The notes under the pieces are model-generated. The model made no database searches and was not told the DNA's origin. It saw only the letters and a program-made list of their open reading frames with translations. Made by a program: the position numbers and the translations under genes. From Cololabis saira (lineage: Eukaryota; Chordata; Actinopteri; Beloniformes; Belonidae): 64,000 nucleotides of DNA. Below are positions 61,156-64,000 of this stretch, piece by piece; positions within the stretch are counted from its first letter, which is position 1; each line of letters starts with the position of its first letter. Where the stretch lies: assembly GCF_033807715.1 (NCBI RefSeq), contig NC_084601.1, positions 14,284,690 to 14,348,689 on the forward strand, written 5' to 3'.

Positions 61156-63190
61156 GTAGGAAAATTAGTGTTATTTACACGTCGTAGATGTTCACTTTCT
61201 TTCAGAGACACACTTTCGTGTGAGTCGGTAGCTCTGCAGTGACACCAGCAATCACTATAATTTTGTTTTGTGTTTTTGTTTGGGGGTAAAAGTTGCACAT
61301 TAAAATTGTTGGATTGGTTTTGAGCACCAGTTTCATTGCTACCTCCGATGAGGAGTAAGCAATGCATGCTGGGATAGGTGCTAAATTCAGTGACCTGAGT
61401 AGAAAATGAACAGTTGCGATTTAGTTTTTAAAATCAGCTACAACTCATGAACAATGCTGATTTGATTCTAAAAAACTTTGGTATTTATTTTATTTTACCG
61501 TCTTTTGTGAACAAATAAAAAAATGCATTTAGAAATTCAAATGAGCAAAACATGTGACATCTTATTTTTAGTTGAGCATTAAAAGCTGCTCCGGGATCTA
61601 CAGATGTTTGACTTGCAAAAACAAAAACAAGAAGTAATACATGACACATACAGTGTATTTATGTTTATCCCATAAGATTGTGTAGATTATATGCATTCAT
61701 TTGAATAAATTAACACTTTTAAGACCAGTAACCTATACAAGCATGAAAATGATCATCTGAAATGTACAAGTTGGGACACTGTTTCTATTTTTAGTTCATA
61801 AACTCTCATGAAAAACATGTAGCACGTGTGAGGATTGTAAAACCCTTGGTACGATGTAAAGAAACAGTCCGTCAGCATGGTGTGTTGGTGGATGTCAAAA
61901 ATAAACAGGGCACCTTAATCGTGCGCCGTTTTACACCGCTTTCTGTTTCAAGAGAGATTTAGCAGATCCATTTTACAACTGAACTCCTACTGCATTCATG
62001 TCCCTCAGTTTGACAGATAAACATTACAGTTGTTCACTAATGTTGCCGTGATGACGGGTGCCGTTGTCACAACATCATCCCACAGCAGCTACAGTAGACC
62101 CTACTGTCTGAGTCATTGCTGGGGTAGAGGAGGGAACGGGATGATTATACCACAAATACCACTCAGTATTTATGATCGGGATGTGTAGTATTCTGAATAT
62201 GTGATGAGACCGGTGAGAAATGACACACACAAATGTATGATGCTCCCCCTGCTAAAACGATTTTTAGAAACGGCTGCAGTTCAGGATGTGGTAGATGATG
62301 CAGAAAAGAACAAGTACGTGGACAGTGAGAGCTGTGAAGAGAGATTCACCACAAGTCTGCGGGTCAGAGAGGAGGGAGGGCGAGGGAATTAAAATGTGCT
62401 GACTACAACGGCATTAAGCATTAGTTGACGAGATTAGAGAGGAGGATCGGCCCAGCTGTAGGCCGCGTGAAGACGCACGATATAATCAGTCAGTGGACGA
62501 GTTATCTTGGAGAGATATTTTTCTAGGTTTCTTTAGTAAAAAAAAAACAAAAAGAAAAAACCCAAAAGAAACTGATGGTGTTGTTGATGAACTAATTCAT
62601 TTATTTATTTAAAAAGATTGACCTCCAGCATAGATTATGCATAAACATTGCTCTGGTTTCACAGACTGTTTGTGTAGAGTCAAGTTTTCTAATAAGAGAA
62701 AGGAAAAAAGTAATCTAAAAAGTAAAAAGTAATGGCATCTTCAAACCTAAACAAAGTTTGCAGTTGGAGTAACTATAAGACATTTTGTCTGCCGTGCTGA
62801 GTAATAAGAGCAGTCTTAAGGAATGGTGCAGCGATTAATCAATTTGGAGACTTGGATTAAGCAGTGGGAGTCGAGGTTCAGGAGCCCGTTTGATTGGGAA
62901 ATGATTCATAAACTGGACTGGAAGAAGTGGTCAGCCTTTCTTGGAAAAGGACGCAAACGTATCAGAACATAAAAAAGGAAAAAACATTTCCTACAACTAA
63001 CAGTAAACATACAGCTCTTTTGATAATGATATGAATCTTTTCAACACAGGACTTTGTTATTGAGAATTAGATAGGTCAGTTGTTTATGTTATGTGGGGAA
63101 ACGCATACAAGACCCATCTAAAACCAATTTTTATATTACAGAAACAAATAATATGAATAATAAAGAGAAAAGCGTTATAGGATATAGGAT
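61156..63190. other. ACAD intron 2, no gene seen
   Basis: I searched for the next family motif (an EYGGLGLD-like segment) and did not find it. A 63-codon frame at 62,201 has no domain. Confidence 0.5.
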
Positions 63191-63194
63191 ATAG

Positions 63195-63480
63195 TCAGTC
63201 AAGCTGCAAACCTTATTGGTCCCATTCAAAGCTCACAACAATCTCCTTCCACGCAGTATCCAGGAGCTGTTCAAAATCCAGGAAAACAAATATGAACTGA
63301 GAAATGCCGGTTCGTTCAAAAACCAAAACGCAAGAACAAAGTCAAAAGAACATTGTACTTCAGTAAATGGTGTAAAACTATGGAATTGTTGCGAAAAGGA
63401 CTTAAGAATGTGTAGTTCGATCCATACCTTCAAAAAACTGTTTAAAATTAAGACTATCAACAGATATAAAAAAATACTGT
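63195..63480 (+). pseudogene. LINE polymerase C-terminal fragment
   Basis: An open frame reads FKAHNNLLPRSIQELFKIQENKYELRNAGSF then KEHCTSVNGVKLWNCCEKDLR and TFKKLFKIKTINRYKK. This matches the C-terminal end of a common fish non-LTR element (NNLLP.SIQ.LF, SV.GVKLWN, FKK.FK). Only the end of the element is present. Confidence 0.75.
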
Positions 63481-63484
63481 AATG

Positions 63485-64000
63485 GGATATATTGTAATGC
63501 AATCAAATTCATTGACCATATATTATATGATAGTGTAACAGATGTATTATTGCACTGTGTGTATGTACTGTCTGTGTGCATGAGAGTATGTTTGTGGTTG
63601 CTTTCACAGATATTGGTTATATATTGTGGTTCGATATTCTGCAGTTTGTGATCAAGGGCTTTAAAAAGGTTAACGGGGCCTTAAGCGCACCAAGCGAGTC
63701 TTGCAGACTTAGAGCCCCGTTTGACATTTGCCAAAATGACGCTCTGAGGCGCTCCGTGGGCGGCGACGACTGTAATACTCGGAAAACGGTGGAACAGACA
63801 GAACTAAAACAGGGCTTACACCCGCCCTGTTTTATTTTTTTATTTATTTTTTTTTAAACTGGAACAAATTTAATGTGTCTGTTTACAACATTTCAAGCCA
63901 TCCAGCGAGTCTCTGTTGGGCTGTCCGTTGACAAAAAAACTCAACTTTTTCCACTCGATTACCTGTCAAAACATGAGAAGAGGAAGTTTTTCTTTGGCGT
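63485..64000. other. No gene seen at the right edge
   Basis: Within the presumed ACAD intron 2. A GC-richer patch at 63,670-63,790 has no recognised domain. Confidence 0.4.

Overview
This 64 kb window is vertebrate nuclear DNA, almost certainly from a teleost fish. The coding potential lies in short exons bounded by GT/AG splice sites, and long stretches are non-coding. The repeat content is fish-like: hAT-type MITEs, tRNA-derived SINEs, degraded LINEs, a Tc1 remnant and very long microsatellites. The gene order calcr - tfpi2 - gngt1, with strands minus, minus, plus, matches the order known around human 7q21 (CALCR, TFPI2, GNGT1). I cannot name the species.

Layout. (1) About 1-37,500, minus strand: the 5' part of calcr, the calcitonin-family class B GPCR. 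Three coding exons are readable: the signal-peptide exon at 4210-4277 and two ectodomain exons at 1287-1431 and 1005-1112. The rest of the gene lies left of the window. A clear mir489 hairpin (2198-2280, minus) sits in the intron between the first two coding exons. The start-codon exon has a splice acceptor in front of it, so the promoter must lie further right. A CpG-rich block ending in a good minus-strand donor at about 37,230 is the best candidate, which would make a 33 kb first intron. (2) About 4.9-49 kb: that presumed intron and the intergenic space, filled with repeats. These include a three-level transposon nest (11.6-13.9 kb), an L1-like remnant (10.5-11.1 kb), a degenerate LINE reverse transcriptase (19.9-22.2 kb), a hAT-type element swollen by TTTC/TTCC microsatellite (29.2-30.2 kb), a Tc1 transposase remnant (30.4-30.8 kb), and two TTAA-flanked elements of one family (39.0 and 46.8 kb). 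(3) 49,989-52,272, minus: tfpi2, complete in five coding exons, with a signal peptide, three Kunitz domains and a basic tail. It has a TATA/GC-box/AP-1 type promoter. (4) 53,781-54,583, plus: gngt1 (transducin gamma), with two coding exons behind a 5' non-coding exon and a perfect K50-homeodomain dimer site upstream. It is divergent from tfpi2 across about 1.6 kb that holds two nested MITEs. (5) 55,371-64,000, plus: the first two coding exons of a mitochondrial acyl-CoA dehydrogenase (ACAD6-like), with an NRF-1 site before the ATG. The remaining exons lie beyond the window.

The three complete or partial genes on the left form a conserved synteny block and are not a functional pathway: a peptide-hormone receptor, an extracellular serine-protease inhibitor and a photoreceptor G-protein subunit. 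I found no evidence of a new biological system. The most interesting items are the ambiguous last splice junction of tfpi2, the conserved intronic mir489, the homeodomain site at gngt1, the TTAA element carrying a spliced ORF, and the nested hAT insertions with intact 8-bp target duplications.
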